Shown here piece after piece: positions 11,242 through 20,096 of a stretch of DNA of 20,143 bases; position 1 is the first letter of the stretch; each line of letters starts with the position of its first letter. A program made the translations under genes and the position numbers. The DNA is taken from positions 1 to 20,143 of the forward strand of contig UZAE01000646.1 in NCBI GenBank assembly GCA_900617975.1, in the 5' to 3' direction. Below the pieces are notes generated by a model. That model was not told the DNA's origin and made no database searches. It was given only the letters and a program-made list of their open reading frames with translations. This DNA is from Rodentolepis nana. Taxonomy: Eukaryota > Platyhelminthes > Cestoda > Cyclophyllidea > Hymenolepididae.

Positions 11242-11920
11242 GCGGTTAAATTATAGTAATTTGTAAATGTACAGTCACCATATGTACGCGTATTGTTTCA
11301 CTTTTAATGGCCTTTTTGTTTTTATTCGGGATTTCCTTACCGGTGGTAAATGCAATCTGGCTTTAATGTTTGCCGTTGACATTACTCTGTATGTATTTCA
11401 GTTACATCCACTAAGTAACGGGTGTCAACTTTGATATTGGAGTCCAACTGAACTCGAACAAGCCTATCTAGAAAGTGTCATGATCATTTCGTTAATGGAG
11501 CTTATCTGTGAGTAGGTGATTGACTATCTAGCTATCTAATTTGAGTAGCTTGGTATCATTTAATCATTGCTATAAATCGGCGTCTTTATGGAGTACGTTA
11601 GGCGAAAAATTTTGGCTCGTAGGGGCATGCTAGGTAAGTCACTAGTACGCTTAAGTCGTCTTAGCAGATAATGTTATTTTAGATCGAACAAGTCTAATTG
11701 TCTGGTTAGCGCTAAGAGAAATTTGCACGCTGTAGCCTCAGTTGTGCGGTCCATATGTTAGGCCGTTCCATAAAACAGCTGTCAACTAGCAGCGTAGAAA
11801 ACAAACCATTACTAAAATAGTTCTTTATTAGGGGGGTGCTGGAACATAAGTAGTCTCATTGGCAAACGAAAGTAACAAAATAAAAAGTCAGAGAGATGTT
11901 ATCGTGAGTGCCAATCGAAG
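11242..11920. other. Convergent 3' intergenic region between RBM5/10 and GPR89
   Basis: It holds both 3' untranslated regions and no gene that I can support. The GPR89 side has a clear AATAAA. The RBM5/10 side has none within about 300 bp of its stop codon, so that gene probably uses a variant signal. A search by eye for tRNA-like box A/box B pairs found none. Confidence 0.65.
11824..11829 (-). promoter_or_regulatory. Poly(A) signal AATAAA of GPR89
   Basis: TTTATT on the plus strand reads TAATAAAG on the minus strand, 92 bp downstream of the GPR89 stop codon. This is the expected place for a short flatworm 3' untranslated region. Confidence 0.7.
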
Positions 11921-13395
11921 TTATCTCCAACACTGGGCGGAGGTAGTCTCAGCGGCTTGCTTGTGGGCAATATAGAGGAAGAAAATGCTGCATACCGTGC
12001 TTACTAGAAAAATTACATCAAACCATCGATGATAGAATTGGAATTGCAAATCGCCCAGGATTTGAGTGAGTATTGTCCGATATTCCGCTGTCATATTCAT
12101 CCGTAAGAGAACAACAGAAGAAATGAAATATGTTCCCATAACTTGGGCAAGAAAAAGAACAATGACGTTTGAAGATTTGGTACTTGCAATTGCGTAAAAA
12201 AATTTGGTCAGAGTTAACAAGAGACCGCGAATTGAAGTCACAACAATTACGCCAACAAGCCAGAAAGATATCTGCTGCGACCAGAATGGAACATCCACAC
12301 TGAAACCGAAATAATGTACAGCTATATCGATTCCACGGGTTATGGGATCCTGGAGACCGACACGATTAAAGAGGATATTGATAATACTGATGAGGATTTT
12401 CCAGATACAATATCCGCAGAAAAAATAACCGAGAACGTTAAAGTATTTCCCCTGGAAGGTATTTGAATATTCAATGCGCTGTTTGGCACATCGAAGTTGA
12501 TGTAGTTCCAGGAAAAGTTGACGACTTACTTCCTCTAGACTCAAAATCTAAAAATTAGATGAACGTATAAAAGAATACCTCTTCTTTAAGTGTCCGAACA
12601 TTAACATTGTTCCTTCCAAACTTGTTTCCGACTGCATGTATAACTCCCCAAAGTCCGCCACCGTTAGTAGAATTCTAAACGAAGTTACAGACATCATTGA
12701 AACCAACTAATGTGATCAGCTAAGACGATGTTACAACTTACCTTATTTTCCAGTTCAGCAAGACATAGGCGACGTTTCTTTGCTAGGATCATGTTGATGG
12801 TTTGCATTAAGCGTTTCTCACTTGCATCAATATCAACTTGAGATACAGGATGGATGAAGAGACTCATACTAGTATAGGGATAATTAACAGCTCCAAAACC
12901 CGAAAGAAGGGCCATAATAGTAACTCCTATAACGCCAACCCTACCAATGCATGGCTCAAAGGAAAAAAACGAGTGACGTGGACTAGAGATTGGAAAAGAC
13001 ACTCCGATTTTCCAGAAGAAATATAGGTATAAAAGAAAAAGCACAAATGAGCTGAGAAAGCGGATTTTTGAATTATTTGGAAGATAACTAAAATTGGCCG
13101 TTATATAATAAGAAATTAGATACGGCAAAACCACAATAACATCGGCAAGCGTTATGAACAGAATAATTTGCCAGTAAAATCTCCGTGAATAGGAATCCAA
13201 GACATCAAGAATTTCGAAAGTAACAAGTTCAAACATTGTGCATGATAGGGCAAATGTGATTGAGAAAACGAAAATGATGGTCTTTTGATGTACCTCGTTG
13301 TCTTTAAAAATCTTTCGCAGGAAAAATATCCATGCGAAGGTGAAAAACAAAATCTGTGAAAACACTACTATTAGAGAATCTCCAATTAATCCCAT
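11921..13395 (-). CDS. GPR89: Golgi pH regulator (GPHR / GPR89)
   Basis: GPHR is a multi-pass Golgi membrane protein that acts as an anion channel and counter-ion pathway for Golgi acidification. The model has three exons: 13395-12742, 12674-12579 and 12547-11921, with introns of 67 and 31 nt, both phase 0 and GT-AG. The product is 458 aa; human GPR89 is 455. The N-terminal half has hydrophobic segments and diagnostic blocks such as SQILFFTFAWIFF, SCTMFEL, and RVGVIGVTIMALLSGFGAVN at about 156-175. The middle exon encodes the poorly conserved soluble loop ending TLKEE, which joins LSLEEVSRQLF. The C-terminal half carries RIEYSNTFQGKYFNVLGYFF, WSQQISFWLVG, SIRGLLLTLTKFFYA and FYHRWFDVIFLVS, the conserved GPHR/ABA-receptor-like membrane domain. 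The start is fixed by homology (MGLIGDS corresponds to MSFLIDS). A CAATCAG acceptor-like site sits about 14 nt before the ATG after a pyrimidine stretch, compatible with a leader splice. No breaks were seen. Confidence 0.96.
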
Positions 13396-15440
13396 GCGAA
13401 TATTTTAATCTGATTGGAGGAGAGATATTTACACATGTGGCAGTTAATAAGGCTATTATTCACAAACCTTGACAGCTATTTGCAAAAATAAAGTTTGAAT
13501 AACTGTGCAAATTTTTCATTTTATTTGTAAAATATCTGCAAAATAATGCAAGAATTTTAGTTATGAATCCTCTTAACGTCGGATTCCTGACGATATTTAC
13601 ATTTATCATTAGTTTAGCTACGTTTCCGCAAATAGCATCTATTTTCGTTTACAAGTATTACACTTCGATCAAATTACTGAATGAAGTCAGGGTATTTTTT
13701 TTGACCAAAAATATCTAAGAAATTGTATTTGAATTCGTTATCCAGACCAGTATTCAAGGTTACCATCCAACCAGAAGTCACCAAATTTCAATGCAACACG
13801 TTGTTAGCAATAAAATTCAAATAAATGAGAATTTGGGAGTGGAGAATTCGCTATCATTCGTTCAAACCCCGGTGAATTTATTGTGTCTTACAATAAACGA
13901 TGAAAGAGAATGTAAGCAAGTGGTCAGGATGCGTACTGAGTGAGCATGGTAAAAGGGGTTTTGTTGGTAAAATGTTGCTTTTTACGCTCTTTGAAGTAAA
14001 GAAGCTAAATAAAATCATTGGAAAAGGAAAAATTAATTAAGCATGAGTCCAAAGTGTAAGAGCTTGCAAGTTTAAAGTTTTTCGAATTAATCTTCTTTCG
14101 AAGGAAAATGGAGCAAGCAAAATGCATCGCTTTATGTTTATTTGAAGCTCTAATTTGATAAAAATTCATTTCGTATATACGTAGAGTAATAAATTGCCTG
14201 CGTTAAATCTAGAGCTCCATAGAAATTTGTCAGAATTATGTTGAGCTGTTAATAATCTTTACTCAGCCTGTTACTTGGCTTTTCAATATATTTAAGCAAA
14301 ATTTGAACAGCTTTCAACAAATAACTTTAAAAGTCTATGCAATTATTCTCAAATGCGTCAAATAGTCGAAGAAAGCGGTATATTTTAAAGATCCTTTAAA
14401 CATGGGAAATTCTTGGCATAAAATATTTTATACATATGCCTTTTCGTAACTTCTTTCTCATTACGCGTTCCAATATTGTTATAAAATTTCGTTTAGTTGT
14501 AAAAACTCTAGTGAAGCAATATATGCGCAAAAAAGCAGCCAGTTATAAAAATACTTGATAGAGAATATGATATAACAATCGACTTATCATTCATATGGTA
14601 TACTATGTAAAAGATCTTAAAGTGGGTAAGACAAATATAGGATAATCGTTAGATAATTCTTAAAGAAGCGTGAGACATAACCGTGATTGATCAAAGTTGT
14701 TTCAAATTCTCAATATGGATGTCCCATATTTGAGCAGGCGATATTATAATTAATCGATGTCTATTTAGACCGACTATTTGAAATGACTGGCCATCGATAA
14801 GAGCTAGATTAGTGTACGCACATGTAATCTAAGTTTATTTACGTTGTTTACTTCAAAAAAATTCCAGGCATCAATCCGTGAAAAAAAAATTGCATCTAAC
14901 AAAGGAACTTCATAATACAAGTCCTGATTCGGGTATCAATTAACTTGTCAGCTATATTGCTCAATGGATATGAATTACTTGAATCTCTGGCTCATTACTA
15001 TATATTTTGATGTCCTCCACTGGCAAGTGATTCGATAAAAGACCTGTTTGCGAATTTCAAGAGGAGAGTAAGAAGTAGATGTGACATACGTCTAACCCTG
15101 AAGCGCTGTTATTTGTAACCTAAATGAAGATTGATATACCTTGGTAACTATGCCGGTTTATCCTAATCTTTTCGATAAAAATGACCGCCTATTTATTTAT
15201 TAGAAAAAGGAAATATTATAAAGTCCAATGTAGTTTAATTTTAGTTTAATTTACTTTAAAATACATAATTATTGAAACGTCATTTTATTTTATAAACTAA
15301 AAGTTTAAACTAGTGAAAATAATGAGAAAATTTGGCGTGCGGTAAATTAAAGGTTGTAGTATTTCTAGTGCGAAATGCGATTTTCGCAAAAAACGTTACT
15401 TTACATTTCATGAAAATTCATTTATCGCCTTTTCTTCTAG
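13396..15440. other. Divergent intergenic region between GPR89 and the 135-aa gene
   Basis: About 2 kb of strongly AT-rich DNA with no open frame of note and no recognised RNA gene or repeat. It must contain the GPR89 promoter on the left and, if the right-hand gene starts nearby, its promoter or an untranslated leader exon. A GTTCAAACCCCGG sequence near 13860 resembles part of a tRNA T-arm but has no supporting arms (see rejected items). Confidence 0.6.
15431..15440 (+). promoter_or_regulatory. Splice acceptor directly abutting the start codon (possible trans-splice site)
   Basis: TTTCTTCTAG ends at 15440 and ATG begins at 15441. In flatworms that use spliced-leader trans-splicing, acceptors often lie at or just before the start codon. 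A cis acceptor from an upstream untranslated exon would look the same. Confidence 0.5.
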
Positions 15441-15955
15441 ATGACTTACACAATGAAAATTTCGGAAGAGGAAAAAGATGTAATGATTTCATTTCAGAAA
15501 GTTGACGTAAGTCAGATCATTGCATCAGTTGATTTTTCGTAGGCAATTCTAAAGGCTGCAAAATACATAAATAAAAATATTCAAGAGAATAACAACAGCA
15601 CAAACCTTCGCATTTCTCGTCCTTGTCGGTCAGAAATGCAAGGAAACATGGGCCAATTTAATTTATCCCGGTATGTAATCTTTATGTATGACTTCTTTGA
15701 CATTACTTCTAGTGGAAAGGAGTCTAATTGCTCTAAATCCTCAAATGGTAGGGTACGGGCAGCGTGGCGTCCACCAGGTGTAGTTTCAAGAGGTGTCGCG
15801 TGTAGTTCTTATCAAAAGCGTTCCAAAAGAGCACACTCTTCCTCCAACTCCGAAGATGAATTAAACGTAAACATATTTAGGTCAGATATATGACGTTTTT
15901 TTCTTTTAGTGATCCTGTTGGATATAAAATTCCTGTGACTTCTTGGAATAATTGA
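15441..15955 (+). CDS. Uncharacterised 135-aa protein with a Sin3-interaction-like helix
   Basis: I do not recognise this gene as a known family. I propose four exons: 15441-15506, 15543-15670, 15713-15880 and 15910-15955, with introns of 36, 42 and 29 nt (all GT-AG) and closing phases. The N-terminal helix at about 21-35 (VDAILKAAKYINKNI) fits the pattern hydrophobic-x-x-hydrophobic-Leu-x-Ala-Ala-x-Tyr-hydrophobic of the Sin3-interaction domain in MXD/Mad repressors. No basic helix-loop-helix region follows, so it is not a normal MXD protein. The middle is Ser/Asn-rich. A basic cluster QKRSKRAHSS at about 97-106 could be a nuclear-localisation signal and precedes an acidic serine stretch, SNSEDE. 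Exon 3 could instead end at 15864, in which case the next exon begins with a stop and the product is about 116 aa. A poly(A) signal at 16079 separates it from the next gene. The gene model is moderately certain; the function is a guess. Confidence 0.6.
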
Positions 15956-16078
15956 AATGCATATTTAAAACTTTTGTTGATCCTTCATGAATTTGTCCCG
16001 CCTGCCCGTTTGTAAAAGTTATAGTTTTATAAATATAAATTCCAAAGAATCTTTGGTTGTCGGACTTTTACTTTTTTA

Positions 16079-16084
16079 AATAAA
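16079..16084 (+). promoter_or_regulatory. Poly(A) signal AATAAA of the 135-aa gene
   Basis: AAATAAAC lies 123 bp after the proposed stop codon. It supports this being a gene separate from the downstream one. Confidence 0.55.
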
Positions 16085-16298
16085 CCTATGTTTTTATGAG
16101 TACTTATCTGAAAAACCGCGGATGAAGATAGAATAAAAAGATTCATTGATTGGTTTTATGCGCAATAGCTCAATTCTCAGTGATTTCATTTCATTCAATT
16201 CACGAGCAAGGTAATGGTCAATACGCTAGTATCTCATCGAATTCGCTTAGGAGTGCCCAATTCAGGAAGCGTTTCATAACTCATGGTCTTAATTTTCG

Positions 16299-16301
<3 letters not shown>

Positions 16302-16349
<48 letters not shown>
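16302..16349. repeat. (TA)24 dinucleotide microsatellite
   Basis: An uninterrupted alternation of A and T over 48 bp, bounded by CGTTC on the left and TCTTAA on the right. Length is likely to vary between isolates and may be uncertain in the assembly. Confidence 0.95.
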
Positions 16350-16351
<2 letters not shown>

Positions 16352-16861
16352 TTAATATTTTGAAAAGGAAATATGATTAACTTTCTTGGATGGGCATAGT
16401 TCGATTCTAATGTTGACTGCTCGAAAAAATGTCCCCAATAATCAGAATGCTGACAACGATATGCAAGCTCGAAGAAATATTTCATTATTATTGCTATTTT
16501 GTATATCATTAAAAGTTTTAGAGTCAAGTTTCTCCAAGGTTGACAATTACATTCCCAAAAGTCAAAACATAAAATTGATGGAAAGAAATTTTTCCAAGAT
16601 GAGTGAATTCAAATTTTTAATGTAATAATATTATAATGGTCACACATATGAGGTAATTATTCTAAGATAAGTTATTAAATTTAATAAGATATAAAAAGGG
16701 ATGATTTTTGAAATAATTATAATTTAAACTTAATGCAGTTTGCTACCTTAAGATTTTGAATGATTTTTTGCATCACGTCAATATTTGTTTTAGTCCATTA
16801 ATAAACATAATCACCGAATCGCACAAACTTACTTCAAACTGTTCCAAATTGAATATATGAA

Positions 16862-18787
16862 ATGGGGTTGACTCTCAGCAATCAGGCTGAGTGGTCAAAT
16901 ACAAAAGACAGAGAAACGGCAACATTAATCTTCTCGGATATTAATAGCTTTATTTTTGAATCATGTTATAATTTTATTGGACCATATGTCACGAGGAATC
17001 CATATGTTTCGCTAATACCATTTTCTAAATCAGTGTCATGGAATTCTCATATAAAGTTCGGAGATTTGAAGAATTTCAATGCGAAGTAATCGTATTTTTT
17101 TGGGTCACACTTTTAGTGGCAATCTTGCTACGTCAAAGCAGTTAGATAAGTATGGGAAGCCCATCGCAGTTTTAGAAAAACTTAAGAGTGGCAATTTTAA
17201 AGCAACAGCAAATACGTTTCTAGCTCTGAAAGTATTCATTGAAAATGCTGGAGATTTTAGTATTGCTGAAATTAAACAATTTCTGGAAGGTTGTCGCATA
17301 TTCTATTTTGTTATTTAGTAGAAAATAAAAATTTTTATGCCTCCATTTGTGGGAATGCATTTGACTTGGACAAATGGTCTTCTGATGAATCGAAATTATT
17401 TGATATTGCTGAAAGTCTTAAACGAACTGATAATGCCGGGGCAAATTCTGATACGCAGACAAAGCAACTGACTAAGCTTATAACAGACCTTCATACATAT
17501 GATATTCAACTTTCAAATGAAGTTTCAAGAATGAAAGACAGGTTCCTAATATATATTTTACCTAATTGTTCTAGGAGTGCTCCTCTCTCGGCAGCTTATA
17601 TTGAAAAAGAGTATAATTTTATTAAGGCGTTTGCGAATAATAAATCCGAAAATAAAATCATATATGATATTCGAGAAACTGGTGGTAGGCTAATGGTCAT
17701 TAAAACGAAAAAAATTAAAATGTCTTTTAAATTTTTCATGAATTTCCTGAGTGTTTACTTTTTCAGATATTTTAGTATATTGTGACTTTTATTTTGATTG
17801 AAATTGGTTAATTATAACATGATCTTTTTGACAGCTTTTACAGTTAAAAGAAATAACGGGTATAGATCTCCACCATGGCGTGAGGTTTACGGCGATGTTG
17901 CCTATTTTCTCATTTCTCTGGAAAATCGTGATAAACCTCTCTCAGTAACTGCTTCAACAGGCGGATGGTTCATTAACGGAGTTAGCTGAAAACTTTAAAC
18001 TTAAACTCCAATTCTCTCTTAGGGATTTGACTTGGAACAAACAGAGCTCTTGTATAGACAAGAGAGTGAAACGCATCCAACTTTGCTCTCCCTGCTTCGA
18101 AAAGAATGTCAACGGTTTGATGCTTTTCTAAGTAGTGAAGAGGGCATGTTACAGATGTACAGAATGAGATGGCGTCTAAATGCTGAAAACAAAAATGAGT
18201 TTGCTTATGAAGAACCAGTTAGGGACAGCGGTATTTCCGCTCCTAGTATAGAGAATAAAATAATCCGGAGATCCTCGAAAAGCGCTGATCCGCGAAGATC
18301 CAATAGCCGACAAAGAATGGATATCATTTCAAATATGCGAAGTCACCATAGAAGTGGTAGTGGAAGCCCTATACTGTCTCCTAAAGGCATTACAAAACCC
18401 AGTGGTGACCAAAAAAAGTAAACAAATTGCTATAACTCAACTCAAAGTTAAATTCTTATATATCCTCTTAAAATGAGTAAAATAAATTAGTTCAATGATA
18501 TTTTTAACACCTATTTAACTAGAAAATCATTCCTTCCACCGATAAAACTGAGTGGCAGTACGTCAAATTTGCGCTCAACGGGATCCCAGTCGTCGGAACA
18601 ATGGGATATTTTTGATACTAATAATAGCTTACTTCCTTCATTTCTCACGAAAAATGCCAACAAAAATATGAATTCTTCAAGTTATCATTCTTCTCAGTCA
18701 ATGAGAAGTGAAGTGATTGGAGAGCAAACCGAAGAGCTCATAGAAGATGAAATCACCTCGTCTTATCAGTACACCGATGAGGGGTAG
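16862..18787 (+). CDS. Uncharacterised 511-aa protein with GSKIP/CLU-like domain
   Basis: I cannot name this gene. I propose seven exons: 16862-17085, 17117-17289, 17319-17541, 17575-17684, 17835-17980, 18023-18417 and 18523-18787. Introns are 31, 29, 33, 150, 42 and 105 nt, all GT-AG with closing phases, giving 511 aa. Residues 1-240 have no motif I know; 195-235 look helical. Residues about 254-335 resemble the GSKIP domain found in GSK3-beta interaction protein and in the N-terminal part of clustered-mitochondria (CLU/CLUH) proteins: YGDVAYFLI, then LSVTASTGGWFING, then THPTLLSLL. In CLUH the same region has P-x-R-x-M-x-GDLMY and SITAST-G-F-LN. The rest of CLU, including the CLU core and TPR repeats, is absent, and the tail (336-511) is Ser/Arg/Asn-rich and probably disordered, ending acidic. 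Exon 4 could end three bases earlier. The start is uncertain: an out-of-frame ATG at 16857 opens a 4-codon reading frame overlapping it, and upstream exons are possible. Confidence 0.68.
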
Positions 18788-19555
18788 TGTAGTGCAATGT
18801 TGGTTGTTCGTTAGAGTTGTATGCTAAAGTTTTTTTCATTCTATGATCTTTGACTTAATAAAATAATTTTTTTGTAAAATAACTTAAAAGCATATTCGGT
18901 CCTTACTTGGATGTCATTACTCATGAGCGCATCAAAGACCAATACTATTCACCAAGGTGAGATAAGATTTATTATATTAGTGGTTAATTATTGGTTAGTT
19001 GTGTTAAAGTTTATTGCATTTATACATAGTGTGTTTCGTTTTGATCTATATGGCAAAATCCTGTTTGCAATCTTTCTAATAGTTGATTTGAGGGTTTACA
19101 ACTAGTAAGAATTTTTAATTCTTTATAATTTAAGGAATAATATTTAAGGGTCATATAGAAATGAATATAGTTTGATTTCTTGCTAGTTAGCCCAATTATC
19201 TGACTGTCTTAACAAAGTTGTTAAACCTCTATCTGATAAAAATAATGAGTCAACCTAATCATTTAAAAATTTTTAACGTTTTCCGTTTGAACTAGATTTT
19301 TTTGAGCCTGTTAAGTATTTCACAGTTGTTTGGTATTTGTTAGGACACTCTTTTTGATTAATTACTTCCCCCAGAAAGCTAAAATATGATGTAACAATAT
19401 TAGAAAATTAGGGAAAAAGGTACATAAAATTCGATAGACAAAATTGCACATGAATTTAGGCTGGCTCGAGTCCCAGAAAGGTGTGTCATTAGGTGATAGC
19501 AGTTTTTATTAGTTGATTTTTCAAACGTTCATTTTGAAAATCAACTGGTACTTTT
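18788..19555. other. 3' intergenic region, no gene recognised
   Basis: It contains the 3' untranslated region of the 511-aa gene and AT-rich sequence up to the repeat insertion. A hydrophobic open frame at 18911-19105 begins with ATG but has no homology that I recognise. It contains CAAG|GTGAGA, a good splice-donor consensus, near 18957, but I found no partner exon. Confidence 0.55.
18857..18862 (+). promoter_or_regulatory. Poly(A) signal AATAAA of the 511-aa gene
   Basis: TTAATAAAAT lies 70 bp after the stop codon and is followed by a T-rich stretch. This supports the position of the last exon. Confidence 0.75.
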
Positions 19556-19569
19556 ATGTTGCTTACTCC
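19556..19569. repeat. Left target-site duplication of repeat copy C
   Basis: ATGTTGCTTACTCC matches 13 of 14 bases with the sequence at 19888-19901 immediately after the repeat copy. A direct repeat of this length bounding the element is typical of retroposition by a LINE-type machinery. Confidence 0.7.
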
Positions 19570-19887
19570 GGGGTGCGCGATAGACTTACCTCCACGTGGT
19601 GCACCCTGGGCAACGTATACTCATACGGCAAAAAAGTCAATTAACCGGCATCTGACTTCAAACTACCACGACCCCCCCCCCCTGGTTGTCATACTCGACC
19701 CCTTTCACAGTACTCACCTTACCTTTTTCTCTACCTATGTGTTTGTCTGCCTCTTTTACTTCTGCGAATCGTTCTTCTGTTCCCCACCCCTCGACTTGCT
19801 GCTACTCTGATGAACCTTCCCTCTGTGAAGCCCGAAGTCAGCTAAATGGCTAATGATATCTATCAAAACGCCTGCCATTTGAAATAA
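19570..19887 (+). mobile_element. Dispersed SINE-like element, copy C (complete, 318 bp)
   Basis: It is the reverse complement of the family seen at 1-634, with both ends defined by the flanking duplication. The 5' end is GGGGTGCGCGATAGACTTAC. GGGTGC at 19571-19576 can pair with GCACCC 24 bp further on, forming a terminal hairpin. The 3' end is CATTTGAAATAA, a short A-rich tail. Inside are a C12 run, a pyrimidine-rich centre and the conserved GTATACTCATACGGC block. There are no terminal inverted repeats, no long terminal repeats and no transposase or reverse transcriptase. The size, target-site duplication and tail point to a non-autonomous retroposon moved by a LINE. I could not find convincing RNA polymerase III A and B boxes, so SINE is a description of form, not a proven class. 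Confidence 0.72.
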
Positions 19888-19901
19888 ATGTTGCTTGCTC
19901 C
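19888..19901. repeat. Right target-site duplication of repeat copy C
   Basis: ATGTTGCTTGCTCC differs from the left duplication at one base (A to G). The small difference suggests a fairly recent insertion. Confidence 0.7.
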
Positions 19902-20082
19902 AAATTTCAATTTCGCCATACAAAAGCACCAACTGCCCCCCACCATCTTAAAATACAGAATACAGGGAACGGTACTATTACCACAAATGAAAAATAACTA
20001 AAGGCTTAAAGATGTTTTTGAATGAAATTTCGATTGTGTTTTTCTATCTGAGTTCTATTTTGAAAATTTTAAAATAGTTAGT

Positions 20083-20096
20083 GAGAGAGAGAGAGA
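20083..20096. repeat. (GA)7 microsatellite
   Basis: Seven uninterrupted GA units in AT-rich sequence near the right window edge. The remaining stretch, 19902-20143, shows no gene. Confidence 0.85.

Larger units (their letters stand above)
15956..16861. other. Intergenic region with microsatellite
   Basis: It contains the 3' untranslated region and poly(A) signal of the 135-aa gene, the (TA)24 tract and the presumed 5' region of the next gene. Open frames crossing the TA tract give only alternating Tyr/Ile and are not genes. ATATTTGTTTTAG, ending at 16793, is an acceptor-like site 68 bp before the next start codon. Confidence 0.6.

Noticed and set aside
13850..13880. GTTCAAACCCCGG, resembling a tRNA T-loop / box B.
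   Set aside because: The flanking bases do not form a T-stem, and no A box, anticodon stem or acceptor stem is present at the right spacing on either strand.
16150..16527. Open frames on both strands running through the TA microsatellite.
   Set aside because: They encode only Tyr-Ile alternation plus short non-conserved flanks.
15441..18787. Treating the two right-hand gene models as a single gene.
   Set aside because: The first ends in a stop with a poly(A) signal at 16079, and more than 900 bp with a microsatellite separates it from the second. Only a spanning transcript would revive this reading.
18911..19105. Hydrophobic 64-codon ATG-started frame downstream of the 511-aa gene.
   Set aside because: The AT-rich sequence naturally gives hydrophobic codons; there is no homologue, no linked exon and no poly(A) signal of its own.
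19460..19485. GGCTCGAGTCCCAG, resembling box B of a tRNA or SINE.
   Set aside because: Only a 4-bp stem is possible and no A box lies upstream; the position is outside the repeat.
19556..19810. 84-codon frame through repeat copy C, similar to the minus-strand frame in copy B.
   Set aside because: The similarity is that of the repeat DNA itself; the frames have different starts, no domain, and no sign that codons are preserved.
19800..19850. CTGATGA followed by GAAG inside repeat copy C, suggestive of a hammerhead ribozyme as in schistosome Sm-alpha elements.
   Set aside because: There is no stem II between the two motifs, and copy B has TTTGATGA and copy A TTTGATGT, so the core is not conserved.
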